This document shows positions 45,189 to 55,411 of a DNA stretch of 64,000 nucleotides, one piece after another; the stretch's first letter is position 1, and the number at the start of each line of letters is the position of its first letter. The position numbers and the translations under genes were made by a program. Source of the stretch: SZUA-36 sp963759155 (GTDB lineage Bacteria > Pseudomonadota > Gammaproteobacteria > Xanthomonadales > SZUA-36); the NCBI GenBank assembly GCA_963759155.1, contig CAVWXX010000010.1:1-64000 (forward strand), read 5' to 3'. The notes beneath the pieces were generated by a model. That model saw only the letters and a list, made by a program, of their open reading frames with translations, was not told the DNA's origin and did no database searches.

Positions 45189-46105
45189 GACCCATTCAAC
45201 TCCAACGCACGACGCAAATGTCCATCAACCAATTCAAGCCGTTTCCGGGCCTCTATGGCTGACACCCCTTTTTCATAACAGACGATGGCCGTCTTTACCT
45301 CACCATCGCAACTTTCCAAAAGACCTCTGGAGTCTGAAGTGGCGCAACCGGTCACTTCGGAAACGATCCGAACGGCACGCTCCGTCAGTTTTGTATTGGT
45401 CGCCCGCAGGTCGACCATCAGGTTACTAAAGGTCTTACCCATACGTACCATTGCGCCAGTGGTTAGCATGTTAAGCACCATCTTTGTGGCTGTTCCGGCC
45501 TTGAGGCGTGTCGAACCCGACAACACTTCCGGTCCGACCAACGGGATGATATTCAGGTCCGCATGTTTGATGAGTTCTGCATCCTCATTACAACTAAAAC
45601 CGATCGCATAAGCGCCTTTTTCACGGGCATAATCAAGTGCACCGATAACATAAGGGGTACGACCGCTCGCGGCAATACCAACCACCACATCAAGATCACA
45701 CAACATGAGCTTTTGCAGATCTGCCTGCCCCATCTCCTTCGAATCCTCCGCGCCTTCGACTGCACGCACAAGCCCTTCCGGGCCACCTGCGATCAGTCCC
45801 ACAACCATCTCCGGTGCGGTATTAAAGGTTGGCGGGCACTCCACCGCATCCAGCACACCAAGCCGACCGGACGTTCCGGCACCGGTATAAATCAGGCGCC
45901 CTCCCCTGGAAAAACGCTCTGCGATCACGTCAATAGCCTGCGCAATCGGCTCAGACACTTCCCTTACCGCAACAGCGACTTTTTCATCCTCTGCATTAAT
46001 CAGTTTCACAATCTCAAGTGCGTTAAGATTATCCAGGTCGAGCGTGTCCGGGTTACGCGCTTCGGTTGTCAACTGTCCAAGGGATGTCTCAATGGAGTCA
46101 GGCAT
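45185..46105 (-). CDS. murQ: N-acetylmuramic acid 6-phosphate etherase
   Basis: MurQ cleaves the lactyl ether of MurNAc-6-P, giving GlcNAc-6-P and D-lactate. The SIS domain shows TGAGTSGRLGVLDAVECPPTF (about residues 55-75 counting from 46105) with the catalytic Glu, IAASGRTPYV, and RLKAGTATKMVLNML; all are diagnostic. Start ATG 46105 matches family N-termini; upstream frame to 46156 is less likely. That ATG shares its CATG with the ATG of the divergent namZ gene. It heads the unit murQ-kinase-MFS. Confidence 0.94.
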   Translation of the reverse strand: MPDSIETSLGQLTTEARNPDTLDLDNLNALEIVKLINAEDEKVAVAVREVSEPIAQAIDVIAERFSRGGRLIYTGAGTSGRLGVLDAVECPPTFNTAPEMVVGLIAGGPEGLVRAVEGAEDSKEMGQADLQKLMLCDLDVVVGIAASGRTPYVIGALDYAREKGAYAIGFSCNEDAELIKHADLNIIPLVGPEVLSGSTRLKAGTATKMVLNMLTTGAMVRMGKTFSNLMVDLRATNTKLTERAVRIVSEVTGCATSDSRGLLESCDGEVKTAIVCYEKGVSAIEARKRLELVDGHLRRALELNGS

Positions 46106-47366
46106 GGTGTTTATCCGCAAAATAGAAGTTTTTTTGGTCGCCATCGTCGCCGCCACGACGCTTATAGCCGGTGCATGTTTTGCCGGGGTGACTGCTCCGG
46201 AGGTTTCTGCTCAATCTGCCCAAACGGCCAAAAGTGCCGTGCTGACAGGTATTGACGTTCTTGAACGGGACGGTTTCAAACAACTCGATGGTCGGCGTAT
46301 TGGCCTGATCACCAACCAGACCGGCATCAATGTCGACGGCATCAGTACCATTCAACTGCTCCATGACGCCAGTAACATTCAATTGCGCGCCATTTTCAGC
46401 CCTGAACACGGGCTTTTGGGTAAACTTGATATTCCCCTCATTGAAAACAGCGTGGATTCCAAAACCGGAATTGAGGTCTTCAGTCTTTACGGAAGCACGC
46501 GTAAGCCTGAAGCCGACATGCTGGATGGTATTGATACGCTGGTTTTTGATATCCAGGACATCGGCACCCGTTTTTATACCTATATTTCGACCATGGGTCT
46601 GGCCATGCAGGCTGCTGCCGAAAACAACAAGCGCTTTGTCGTTCTCGACCGACCCAACCCGATCAATGGCTTGACGGTCAGCGGGCCTGTTCTGGATGAG
46701 GGCAGACAATCGTTTACCGGTTTTCACCGCCTGCCCATCCGTCACGGCATGACCATCGGCGAACTCTCCCGCATGATCAAAGCTGACCTGGCACTTGAAC
46801 TTGAACTCGAAATCATTCAATTGGAAGGCTGGAACAGGGCCGAGTATTTCGACACCACCGGGCTTCCATGGGTCAACCCGTCGCCGAATATGCGCAGCCT
46901 GACCGAAGCGATTCTCTACCCCGGCATCGGCTTGCTTGAAACCACCAACCTGTCGGTCGGCCGTGGTACCGATACGCCCTTTGAGTTGTTTGGTGCGCCC
47001 TGGCTTGATGGCAATCAACTCGCCCGGGAACTCAAGCAACTCAAGTTGCCGGGTATCAGTTTTAACGCTATCCGCTTTACACCCGATGCCAGTAAATTCG
47101 AGGGGGAATTGTGTGAAGGTGTCGGCATCAGAATTATCGACCGGAAACAATTCGAACCGGTTCGCGCCGGTCTTGAAATCGCCGCTCAATTGAGACGCTT
47201 GTATCCGCAGCAATGGGAGGTCGAAAGTTATGACCGCCTGCTTGTCAATGCAGCGGTCCTGGATGCGGTCAGGCAGGCACGCCCCTACGCTGACATCCAT
47301 GAGGCCTTTGTCGATGATCTGCAGACATTCATCGGCCACCGTGCCGGGTTTCTTATCTATAAATAA
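46104..47366 (+). CDS. namZ: Exo-beta-N-acetylmuramidase NamZ (DUF1343), exported
   Basis: NamZ removes MurNAc from the non-reducing end of peptidoglycan chains. The DUF1343 pattern is clear: GRRIGLITNQTGIN, FSPEHGLLG, VFDIQDIGTRFYTYISTM, DRPNPI, LPIRHGMTIGEL and NLSVGRGTDTPFE. The N-terminal VFLVAIVAATTLIAGACFA is a signal, probably SPI. ATG 46104 is supported by GGAG at 46094-46097, with ATG 46092 as an alternative. At about 420 aa it is of family length. It is divergent from murQ and converges on nagB. MurNAc released here would feed the kinase and MurQ. Confidence 0.93.
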   Translation: MVFIRKIEVFLVAIVAATTLIAGACFAGVTAPEVSAQSAQTAKSAVLTGIDVLERDGFKQLDGRRIGLITNQTGINVDGISTIQLLHDASNIQLRAIFSPEHGLLGKLDIPLIENSVDSKTGIEVFSLYGSTRKPEADMLDGIDTLVFDIQDIGTRFYTYISTMGLAMQAAAENNKRFVVLDRPNPINGLTVSGPVLDEGRQSFTGFHRLPIRHGMTIGELSRMIKADLALELELEIIQLEGWNRAEYFDTTGLPWVNPSPNMRSLTEAILYPGIGLLETTNLSVGRGTDTPFELFGAPWLDGNQLARELKQLKLPGISFNAIRFTPDASKFEGELCEGVGIRIIDRKQFEPVRAGLEIAAQLRRLYPQQWEVESYDRLLVNAAVLDAVRQARPYADIHEAFVDDLQTFIGHRAGFLIYK

Positions 47367-47406
47367 GCAAGACCCTGGAAGGATGCGACTTGACGCCTGG
47401 TAACGA

Positions 47407-48216
47407 TTAATCATGGATCAGCCTGAATCTTTTTTTCAGTGATTCATTTTGAAGATAGGTCCAGTCATAATATTCCCTGTTCTCAAGCAGACCAGCAGCG
47501 GCCTCATCGAGAAGCACCGTCACCTGCTGGTGCATTTGCAGTATCGATGCCGGGCACATCGCAGAAACCGGGCCTTCAACCATCTTGCTGACGGCTCCTG
47601 CCTTGTTTTCGCCAGTGGCCAGCAAGAGTATTTTTCTTGCCTCCATAATGGTTGCAATACCCATGGTAATGGCGAGTTTAGGCTGGAATTCCGTCTTGGA
47701 GAATAAGCGACTGTTATCCCTGTATGTTTGTTGTGTCAGTGTTTTAACACGCGTCCGGGAACTCAGGCTGGAACTGGGTTCGTTAAAACCAATATGCCCA
47801 TTTACCCCGATACCCAACAGTTGCAGGTCGATTCCACCGGCGTCACTGATCATTTGCTCATAGCGGGGACCGACCAGAACCGGGTTCTCCCCATCTTCAC
47901 AACACGGCAGGTGCGTATTGTCTTTATCGATATTGATCCGGTCAAAAAACTCCCGGTCCATATAAGCCCGGTAACTTTGCGGGTTATCTGCAGCGATCCC
48001 CAGGTATTCATCCAGGTTAAAACTGCTTGCCTGACTGAACGAAATCTTATTATTTTCATATCGTTCAACCAATTGCCGATAGAGAGCCAGCTGTGTACTG
48101 CCGGTCGCCAGGCCCAGAACCGCCGCCGGTCGAACACGCAACAATTCACTCACCAGCTTGGCGCCCAGGGAGGCAACTTTTTCAGCATCTTTAAGAACGA
48201 TGATTTCCATGATCAA
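47407..48216 (-). CDS. nagB: Glucosamine-6-phosphate deaminase
   Basis: NagB turns GlcN-6-P into fructose-6-P and ammonia. LGLATGSTQLALYRQLV (about 36-52), FNLDEYLGI (about 67-75), LGIGVNGHIGFNEPSSSLSSRTRV with catalytic Asp/His region (about 132-155), and LLLATGENKA are present. Length 269 aa is standard (266 in E. coli). Its first bases overlap the nagA stop by 4 (ATGA), so the pair is translated together. Confidence 0.94.
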   Translation of the reverse strand: MIMEIIVLKDAEKVASLGAKLVSELLRVRPAAVLGLATGSTQLALYRQLVERYENNKISFSQASSFNLDEYLGIAADNPQSYRAYMDREFFDRINIDKDNTHLPCCEDGENPVLVGPRYEQMISDAGGIDLQLLGIGVNGHIGFNEPSSSLSSRTRVKTLTQQTYRDNSRLFSKTEFQPKLAITMGIATIMEARKILLLATGENKAGAVSKMVEGPVSAMCPASILQMHQQVTVLLDEAAAGLLENREYYDWTYLQNESLKKRFRLIHD

Positions 48217-49364
48217 CAGCGCGCTTCGCTTACCTCTCCATCAATCCAGGTTCGATAAAGGTCCAACTGGTCATCCACCTCGATAAAGCTGGCCCTGTAA
48301 CCCGGGAGAATCTGACCCAGCTCACTTTCCAGGCCCAATGCATGGGCAGGATAAGTTGATGCCATCCGTAGTGCCTCTGAAGGCTTGAGACCGGCAAACT
48401 TCACCGCATTACGCACAGCAGACATCATGTCGAGATCAGAACCAGCCAGCGAACCGGAGGACGTTCGGCAACAGCCATCGACAGCGGTGATCTCTGCGCC
48501 ATCAAACTTGAAGCTGCGAGTCTGCGAACCTACCGTGGCCATCGCATCGGTCACCAGCAAGGCGCGCCCTGCTGGTTTTGCTGCAAGCGCCACGGCAAAA
48601 GCCGCCGGGTGCACATGCTGGCCATCGGCAATTATCCCGAACCAGCTATGCCTGTCATGCAAGGCCGCACCCACCATACCGGGTGCACGGGTTTCAAACG
48701 GACTCATCGCGTTGAACAAATGGGTAAAGCCGCGCATGCCTGCCTGCAGGGCTTCCTGGGTCTGCTCGTAGGTCGCGGCACTATGGCCGCCAAAAACAAT
48801 CACGCCCTCCGCGCTGAGTCGTGAAATCATTTCTGTGCCGGTCTTTTCCGGGGCCAGGGTTACCAGCGTGCAGCCGGCCTTCATCGAAGTCAGCATCTCA
48901 AAAGCGGCTTCATCGAGCTTGCAGAATCTGTCAGCGTGATGGATACCGCATTTGTCGGGGTTCAGAAACGGGCCTTCAAGATGGATGCCCAGTACACCCC
49001 CAACACCTTCAAAAATGGCCTGCCCTACCGCTTCAATGGCACATTTCATCGTATCGAAATCGGTGCTGATCAAGGTGGGCAGAAACCCGGTCGTTCCAAA
49101 GCGGCGATGTGCGGCACCCATACGGCGAATGGTTTCAACACTGGGCGCATCGTTAAACATAACACCACCGCCGCCATTGACCTGGATATCGATCAGACCG
49201 GGTGCCAGGATGTTTCCGGCCAGGTCCCAACTGGTTTCAATCGAATCGGGTATATCCCGTTCCTCTACCAAGCCGGTTATCCTGTCATTATTTAGCAGAA
49301 CCGCCAGGCCGTGATGTAATTTTTCCCCGTCAAAAACACGTCCATTGAGCAAGGCCTTTTTCAT
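48213..49364 (-). CDS. nagA: N-acetylglucosamine-6-phosphate deacetylase
   Basis: NagA converts GlcNAc-6-P, the product of MurQ and of the kinase, to GlcN-6-P plus acetate. LAPGLIDIQVNGGGGV (about 50-65), LEGPFLNPDKCGIH (metal Glu, about 126), GGHSAAT (His, about 192), TDAMA (Asp, about 270) and GSLAGS close the site. ATG 49364 is chosen over TTG 49373. It is followed by nagB and preceded by the SSS symporter gene, with 34 bases between them. Confidence 0.94.
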   Translation of the reverse strand: MKKALLNGRVFDGEKLHHGLAVLLNNDRITGLVEERDIPDSIETSWDLAGNILAPGLIDIQVNGGGGVMFNDAPSVETIRRMGAAHRRFGTTGFLPTLISTDFDTMKCAIEAVGQAIFEGVGGVLGIHLEGPFLNPDKCGIHHADRFCKLDEAAFEMLTSMKAGCTLVTLAPEKTGTEMISRLSAEGVIVFGGHSAATYEQTQEALQAGMRGFTHLFNAMSPFETRAPGMVGAALHDRHSWFGIIADGQHVHPAAFAVALAAKPAGRALLVTDAMATVGSQTRSFKFDGAEITAVDGCCRTSSGSLAGSDLDMMSAVRNAVKFAGLKPSEALRMASTYPAHALGLESELGQILPGYRASFIEVDDQLDLYRTWIDGEVSEARC

Positions 49365-49398
49365 AAGTTCCAACCCTTGACTGCCCGTCTTGCCGTCA

Positions 49399-50889
49399 TC
49401 AGCTTGCGCCTTCCTTTACGGGGGCTATTGGTAACAGTACCTGAATACACCAGCCTGCAAGCCACGTCATAATGGAACCGACTGCGGCATACCAGGGCCA
49501 GTAAAGATCGGTTCCGATAGCCACTGTCGATAAACCTATAACACCCACGACAAAACCCATTAACGCCGCCGGTTGCTGAACGCGGGGAGAGATTACAGCC
49601 AGCATGAAAAGTCCCAACACCGGCCCGGTAGCGAAACCGGCAATTTTTAATACATTGAATACCGTACTTTCCGTGGTACCAATAACACCCACACCAACGG
49701 CAATGGCCACCTGCAATATTCCGAAACATGCAGTGGCTATGCGACCGGCGCGCAATTGCGACGTTTGTGATACCTCGCCCTTTCGCATTGGCAACCAGAC
49801 ATCGTTGATCAAAGCCGTCGCCGATGAATTAAGCGAACTGGACAGCGTCGACATGGCCGCAGCAAAAACCGCTGCCAGCGTCAACCCGGTCAGACCAACC
49901 GGCATGTAATTGACGATAAAGAAGGCAAATAGCTGGTCACCCTGACCGCTGGCCAACGGGTTGGCCGTTGTCAGTTGTGTGTAGAAGCCGGCCAGTGCGA
50001 TGCCGATCAACAAAAACACCGCAAACTGCAGGAATACAATCAGGCCACTGAACCCCAGGCTGAGCGAGGCATCGCGCTGATTTTTAGCAGACAGATAACG
50101 TTGCACCATTAACTGGTCAGTGCCATGGGTCGCCGCTGTCAGAAAAGCACCACCGACCAGGCCTGACCAGAATGTCATCGTTGGCTTGGTCAGGCTGAAG
50201 TCAAAATCAAACATGCGGAATTTATGGGCTTCATCCGCAAACTGAAGCAGGCCGGGCAAGCCATCCGGCATCGACATGATGATAATCGTGAAAGCCGCGC
50301 CGGCACCCAGCATGTAGATGACAAACTGAATACTATCGTTCCAGATAACCGACCTTGCACCGCCTACCAGCGTATAAATAACCGTGATAAGCCCGAGCAG
50401 GATAACGGCAGTGGTCAGATCCAGACCCAAAACAATTTGAAGTACCAGCGCAGTTAAAAACAGGCGCAGCGCATCACTCAAATTACGCGTAAAAAGAAAC
50501 AGTATGGATGTTAATCGTCGGCTCAACTTACCAAAGCGCGCTTCAAGAACCTCGTAAGCGGTAAAGTTTTCACTGCGAAAATAAATCGGTAAAAGAATGT
50601 GGATGATGAGCAGGCGGCCAACAATATAGCCAATGGCTATCTGCAGAAATGTCAGGTTACCATTAATGGCCGCGGGTATACCGGGCAAGCTGAGAAAGGT
50701 AACAGTGCTGGTTTCGGTGGCAACAATCGAGAGCAGCAAAACACCCCATGGCAGCGAACGACCGCCAAGAAAATAATCGGCGGATGTACGTTGACCACGC
50801 CCCACCCACAGGCCAAAGCCCAGTACCGCGAGCAGGTAAAAGATGACAATCGCCGCATCTACCGGGTGAATGTTCATGGAAAAACTCAT
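49399..50889 (-). CDS. Sodium:solute symporter (SSS family)
   Basis: A 496-residue carrier with about 13 membrane helices. Family motifs are YFLGGRSLPWGVLLLSIVATETSTVTFLSLPG near residues 40-70, GGARSVIWNDSIQF near 180 and ATHGTDQLMVQRYLSAKNQRDA near 260. The gene stands directly upstream of nagA-nagB in one unit, so the likely cargo is GlcNAc, MurNAc or a related amino sugar. A rho-independent terminator separates it from the receptor gene upstream. Confidence 0.92.
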   Translation of the reverse strand: MSFSMNIHPVDAAIVIFYLLAVLGFGLWVGRGQRTSADYFLGGRSLPWGVLLLSIVATETSTVTFLSLPGIPAAINGNLTFLQIAIGYIVGRLLIIHILLPIYFRSENFTAYEVLEARFGKLSRRLTSILFLFTRNLSDALRLFLTALVLQIVLGLDLTTAVILLGLITVIYTLVGGARSVIWNDSIQFVIYMLGAGAAFTIIIMSMPDGLPGLLQFADEAHKFRMFDFDFSLTKPTMTFWSGLVGGAFLTAATHGTDQLMVQRYLSAKNQRDASLSLGFSGLIVFLQFAVFLLIGIALAGFYTQLTTANPLASGQGDQLFAFFIVNYMPVGLTGLTLAAVFAAAMSTLSSSLNSSATALINDVWLPMRKGEVSQTSQLRAGRIATACFGILQVAIAVGVGVIGTTESTVFNVLKIAGFATGPVLGLFMLAVISPRVQQPAALMGFVVGVIGLSTVAIGTDLYWPWYAAVGSIMTWLAGWCIQVLLPIAPVKEGAS

Positions 50890-50909
50890 TGCCTGACAAT
50901 CATCCTTTC

Positions 50910-50940
50910 AAAAAGCAATCGGCCCGGAGAACCGGGCCGA
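50910..50940 (-). terminator. Rho-independent terminator after the TonB-dependent receptor gene
   Basis: On the minus strand tcggcccgg-ttct-ccgggccga forms a perfect 9-base stem with a 4-base loop (50919-50940), followed by ttgctttttg. It lies 51 bases after the receptor stop and 21 bases before the symporter start, so the symporter-nagA-nagB unit would have reduced read-through. Confidence 0.8.
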
Positions 50941-50990
50941 CTACGTAGCTTATGTCAGCCTGCATTGCTGCAAGCCAGTTCGGCCTCCGC

Positions 50991-53982
50991 TCAGAAGAGG
51001 AACTTGGCCATAAGTTGTATACGCCGCGGGTTGAAATAGTTTCTCGGCTCACCATAACCAGCAGCATCTATGACGGGGTTAATGTTGTAGCCCGTCTGCT
51101 TGTTAAACACGTTGAACATGTCTGCACGGAACTGAATGGCATAACGCCCACTGTCTCCAAGATTCCAGTTTTGCGTGTAGTTCAGATCCAGTTGGAAGTG
51201 GCCTTCAGAGCGGTTCTTACCGGCTGTTTCGGCGAAGCGGATGGTGTCGCTGCTATAGCCGGTAAAGGCTGCCATCCCATGTCTCCCAGGGTTGACCCGA
51301 CTGGAAAAGCCCGTAAAAACCAACGGTCGCATTCCAATCCAGACTCCAGAACCCGTATACCTTCAAAAGGTGCTTACGTTCACCGCGCAATGTGCCGTCC
51401 TTCATGTTCCACAACATACGTCCCCGGCCATCGGCGAGTAATGACGAACCGATGAAAGTGTTGAAGTCATTGTTTGACGTTGCGTTGTCCTGATCGAAGT
51501 TACCTGTGTAGTCACTCCATGTGTAGGAACCCTGCAGGTAGAAATTCTCAAAGCTCCACTCAGCTTCAAAACTCACTTCATAATAGTCGGTGTATGAACG
51601 CTCGAGCTGCGCGATGACAAAGGATGATCCGCCGATTTCAGCGCGGTAATCGTTCAGGTCGGGTATGTAGGGTTCCTCGGGAGCCCAACCTGCCGGCATA
51701 CAACCAAAACGATCTGGCTCATTGGTGCAGGAGTAAGCCTCGTTGGCCCAGTTGTAAACATCTTCCCAGAAATTCCGTGCTTTACGATAACGGAAGTGAG
51801 CCCGTGTAACGAGGTTTTCACTGGCTTCCCAGTTCACACCGATAAGGAATTCGTCAATATGACGTGGGTCAATACCTTCCTGGAACAGTTTACCGGAAGA
51901 CGATTCATCCTCTCCCAGTGCAATCATATTGCCGTCGATATCGAAAAATGCCTCGATCTCGGTATGCAGGTTACGATCCCAGGAAGCGGCGCGCATCAAC
52001 GAAGTGGCCGAAGGATAATAACGTGCGTAATTGACAAACAATGAAGCATTGTCGTGCAAAATCCCATGTCACACCAAGGCGTGGCTGGACCATGTCGCCA
52101 AAGCCGATCTTCTTCATCAGATACTTGTTACCGGGAGCGTTCTCAAAACCGCTGAGATTGCTGCTGTTCTTTTTCAGACCCTGGCCATAGAGTTTATCTT
52201 CGGAGAACAATACGCCGATGTTAAACGTGAAATCTCTCCAGCCAATGGAATCATTAATCTCGATATTACGTGATTTGCCTTCCGAGTTGATCGGGGGAAT
52301 ACCGTATGCACCCAGGCTGGTTTGGAAAAATGTGGCCTGGTAATAAATCGGCAAATCACTAACAGGAAGTGTTTCTTCACCACCGATTGATTCGATGTAG
52401 CCCCAACCATTGGATGACCTTACAAGGTACTCTTTGATTTTTTCCTGGTGATAACCAAAATGAAGGTCATGTGTTGTGGAACCCCATTCCAGGTTCAGAT
52501 CGTAACCGATTTCGAAAGACTCACGGCTAAAGTTCTGTACATTTATCTGTTGTGCCGCACCGACAAGACCGCCACCCTGGGGGGCGCCGTTAGCATCAGG
52601 ATAGCCATACTGATTGATCAGCGGCTGAGCCCAGGCATTCCATGCGTCATCACCTACGCGTGTATTCGGCACATCGAAGTGCCCCATTCTGTCGAGATTA
52701 TTCAGGTCAAGCGAACCGCCCACTGATGGCTGAACATCGAGCAACAGGTCAGGTAAACCGGATGTATCATTCTGGAAATCGGTGTACTTGAAATAGGCGT
52801 TGCTATTGTCATTGATGACCCAAGATCCTTCAACGATCGTGATCTTAGTGTCGCTTCGGAACCCGATGAACCATCGGCGCTTTCGTACTGGCCAACGCCC
52901 TCACCTTTTCCTTCACTTTTCGAGTGACGGTAACTGGCGTCAAACAACAGGTTGTCGGTTGGTGCCCAGGTGAACTTTCCGAAATATTCATCACGGTCCA
53001 ACTTGTAGTCGGGTACTTCACCGTAAGCATTAGCGCGGTTTTTACGCTTGGTGGTCGGATTGTAGTAAGAAGCGTAAAAATAGAGTTTTTCCTTGAGAAT
53101 GGGTCCACTGACACTGGCAACTGTCCAGTCTTTGTCCTGGTCATATTCGAGAAGTACCCTTGCGTTCTGCTGACCAGTCCGAATCCTCGCGTCTGATAGC
53201 TGACCTGGCCATGGAATTCGTCCGTACCACGCTTGGAGGTGGTGTTGACCTTGAAACCACCAGAGCGGTTGAAACCGACCGCGGTAGCACCACCACGAAC
53301 AATGGAAACCTGGTCGATATCATGTGTTGAAGGCTCTGCAGAGAGCGTACCAAACAACGGCAATGAAACATCCACACCATCGAACTGATAGGTATTGTCC
53401 TGACCATTACCACCGGCACTTGGGCCACGGATAGCATCCTGGGTGTACTGTACGCCCGGGATTAACTTGATCAGGTCACGATATTCCTGACCAACCGGTA
53501 CAGCGCTGAACACTTCACTGCTCACCGCGTCAGCTGATCGAGGAACCGCTTGATTCAAAGATGGGGGCTGCGCCGGTGACGAGAACCTCTTCCAGCACGG
53601 CTCCTTCTGCTGTCAGGTCAACTGCCAGGTTAGCAATGACCCTCTGTTGCAGGAGAACCTCGGTCGCAATAGCGCGGGTTGTGCCGTCCTCCAGGGTAAA
53701 GGTAAGCGTATAGTTACCAGGTGGTAATGCCACCATTCTGTAGCTACCATCAGCACCCGTGGTGGAGTTACGTGCACCAGGCAAAATATTACTGGTGGCC
53801 CTGACTTGCACATTGGGGAGTGCGGAGCCATCAGCGACATTGGTGACCTTACCTGCAAGTTCACCTGTTTGTTGCGCCAGCAATGGCGTACTGATCATGG
53901 CGGCTAAAACCATGAGTATGAGTATCCAGCTTACTTTCCAAGCTGATGATACTGGCCTTCTCAACACTTTTTGTTTCATCAT
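50991..53982 (-). pseudogene. TonB-dependent receptor, Oar-like (frameshifted)
   Basis: Read across frames, a receptor of about 990 aa is encoded: signal peptide (ending STPLLAQQ), an N-terminal carboxypeptidase-regulatory domain (LAGKVTNVADGSALPNVQVRA), a plug (SVIPG-like LIKLIPGVQYTQDAI, VSIVRGGATAVGFNRSGG) and a long barrel ending in FNPRRIQLMAKFLF. Frame changes are needed near 53545, 53150, 52855, 52055 and 51280. Full-length conservation between the shifts suggests recent decay or consensus errors. It stands upstream of the symporter-nagA-nagB unit; muropeptide uptake is a plausible role. Confidence 0.85.
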
Positions 53983-54176
53983 TTTTGTAATCCCCGGTCG
54001 GATGATTAAAGTTAAGAAATTGTTATTATTCGGGTTAAAGTATCACTACCGACGAGAAAGTAAAGAATTATTTATTCCTTTGTGCTATTTTTTTCCCGCC
54101 AGCAACGATTTGAGTCATCCGAAGACGTACTGATCTCGTCGCTAAACATTCATTTCCCGCCAATTAGTGAAGCATC

Positions 54177-55169
54177 ATGACCAAAAATGACAGGCACTTA
54201 ATCAACCCGGATCTTACCCGGCGAATGTCGCAAAAGCGTCTTACGGCAACAGCCGCGCTGTTACTCGCATTGTTACTGTCCACAACCGGCTGTGTGACGC
54301 AGAGCGGCGGCAAGGTTAAATCCGGCGTAGCTGACTCGGTCATGGTTGAATCTGAAAACCAGGATACACGTGTCAGAATAATCGTCATCCATCATACGAC
54401 TGGGGACTTTCACGATTCTTTTCATGTACTGACAAAGAAAACTGATCGCCCCGTCAGCTCACATTACCTGATACCCGAGCCCGGAGATGCGAGTTACCCC
54501 GAAACAGACTTAAAGCTATATACGCTGGTATCTGAAGAGAAACGTGCATGGCACGCAGGCTCCAGCTACTGGGCAGGAAAAACCTCACTCAATGACATGT
54601 CGGTAGGAATCGAACTGGTCAACCAGACCTATTGCCGAAATTCGGAACAGGCAATCCCCAATGACCAGGAAGACCAGGAAGACCAGGAAGACCAGGATCC
54701 GGCAAGAATCTGCTTTTACCCCGACTTTGACGATACACAGCTAGCCATTCTGACCGACCTGCTGAAAGGTATCCTTGAACGGCATCCGGACGTAAAGCCG
54801 ACCGATATTGTTGGACATGCGGACATCACGCCACAAAGAAAAATTGATCCGGGCCCGCGCTTCCCATGGCAACGACTTTATCGCCTGGGTTTTGGCGCCT
54901 GGTATGACGACGACACGGTTTTCAAATACTGGGAACAGTTCAGGCTCGAGATGCCTCCGGTGCTGACACTGCAAACCGCCCTGAACGCCTACGGTTATGA
55001 CATAGAACTGAGTGGTGAAAATGACAGGCAATCCCGTAATGTTGTGCGGGCGTTTCAAATGCACTTTCTGCCGTGGCAGGTGAGCGGTGAATTTAACGAC
55101 CAGACCGTCGCCGTGCTTTACGCGCTACTGGAAAAATACCGTCCTGAGCAACTCGAGCTTTTGCCATAG
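54177..55169 (+). CDS. N-acetylmuramoyl-L-alanine amidase, AmiD-like lipoprotein
   Basis: Amidase_2 domain enzymes cut the MurNAc-L-Ala bond. A hydrophobic leader ends in lipobox STTGC, so it is membrane-anchored. The zinc ligands are in IVIHHTTG (His, about 64), WHAGSSYW and VGHADITPQRKIDPGPRFPW. A C-terminal peptidoglycan-binding region (LQTALNAYGYD...VVRAFQMHF) completes the AmiD layout. An insert near residues 162-173 consists of a repeated DQE unit (9-base tandem repeat). Start ATG 54177; ATG 54225 would give a more typical lipoprotein leader. Confidence 0.9.
   Translation: MTKNDRHLINPDLTRRMSQKRLTATAALLLALLLSTTGCVTQSGGKVKSGVADSVMVESENQDTRVRIIVIHHTTGDFHDSFHVLTKKTDRPVSSHYLIPEPGDASYPETDLKLYTLVSEEKRAWHAGSSYWAGKTSLNDMSVGIELVNQTYCRNSEQAIPNDQEDQEDQEDQDPARICFYPDFDDTQLAILTDLLKGILERHPDVKPTDIVGHADITPQRKIDPGPRFPWQRLYRLGFGAWYDDDTVFKYWEQFRLEMPPVLTLQTALNAYGYDIELSGENDRQSRNVVRAFQMHFLPWQVSGEFNDQTVAVLYALLEKYRPEQLELLP
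54663..54698 (+). repeat. 9-base tandem repeat inside the amidase gene
   Basis: Four copies of gaccaggaa (the last ending gat) encode repeated Asp-Gln-Glu. As the unit is a multiple of three, changes in copy number would alter the linker length without breaking the frame. The stretch lies between conserved parts of the amidase domain. Confidence 0.9.
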
Positions 55170-55411
55170 ACGGACTACGAGGTGGCTAAAACAGATGGCC
55201 AGACATTGATGCATCGCGAATTTAATATTCAACACCAAGCCAGTCCTTTGGGGTCAAAATAGCTATATTGTGATAATGTATGCAGATCTTTCGAATAATT
55301 TATTCTTAACAGGTAAAAGACACCACGCTCTCAGCCGCGTTAAATAAACCTTAACCGGAAAACAGGGCACCTGTGACGGGGTTTACGGTACAAAAAAATG
55401 GTAGGCAAGAT

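Noticed and set aside
46098..47414. A 438-residue open frame on the minus strand opposite namZ
   Set aside because: It is the mirror of a well-supported DUF1343 gene with clear motifs; its translation has no recognisable domain.
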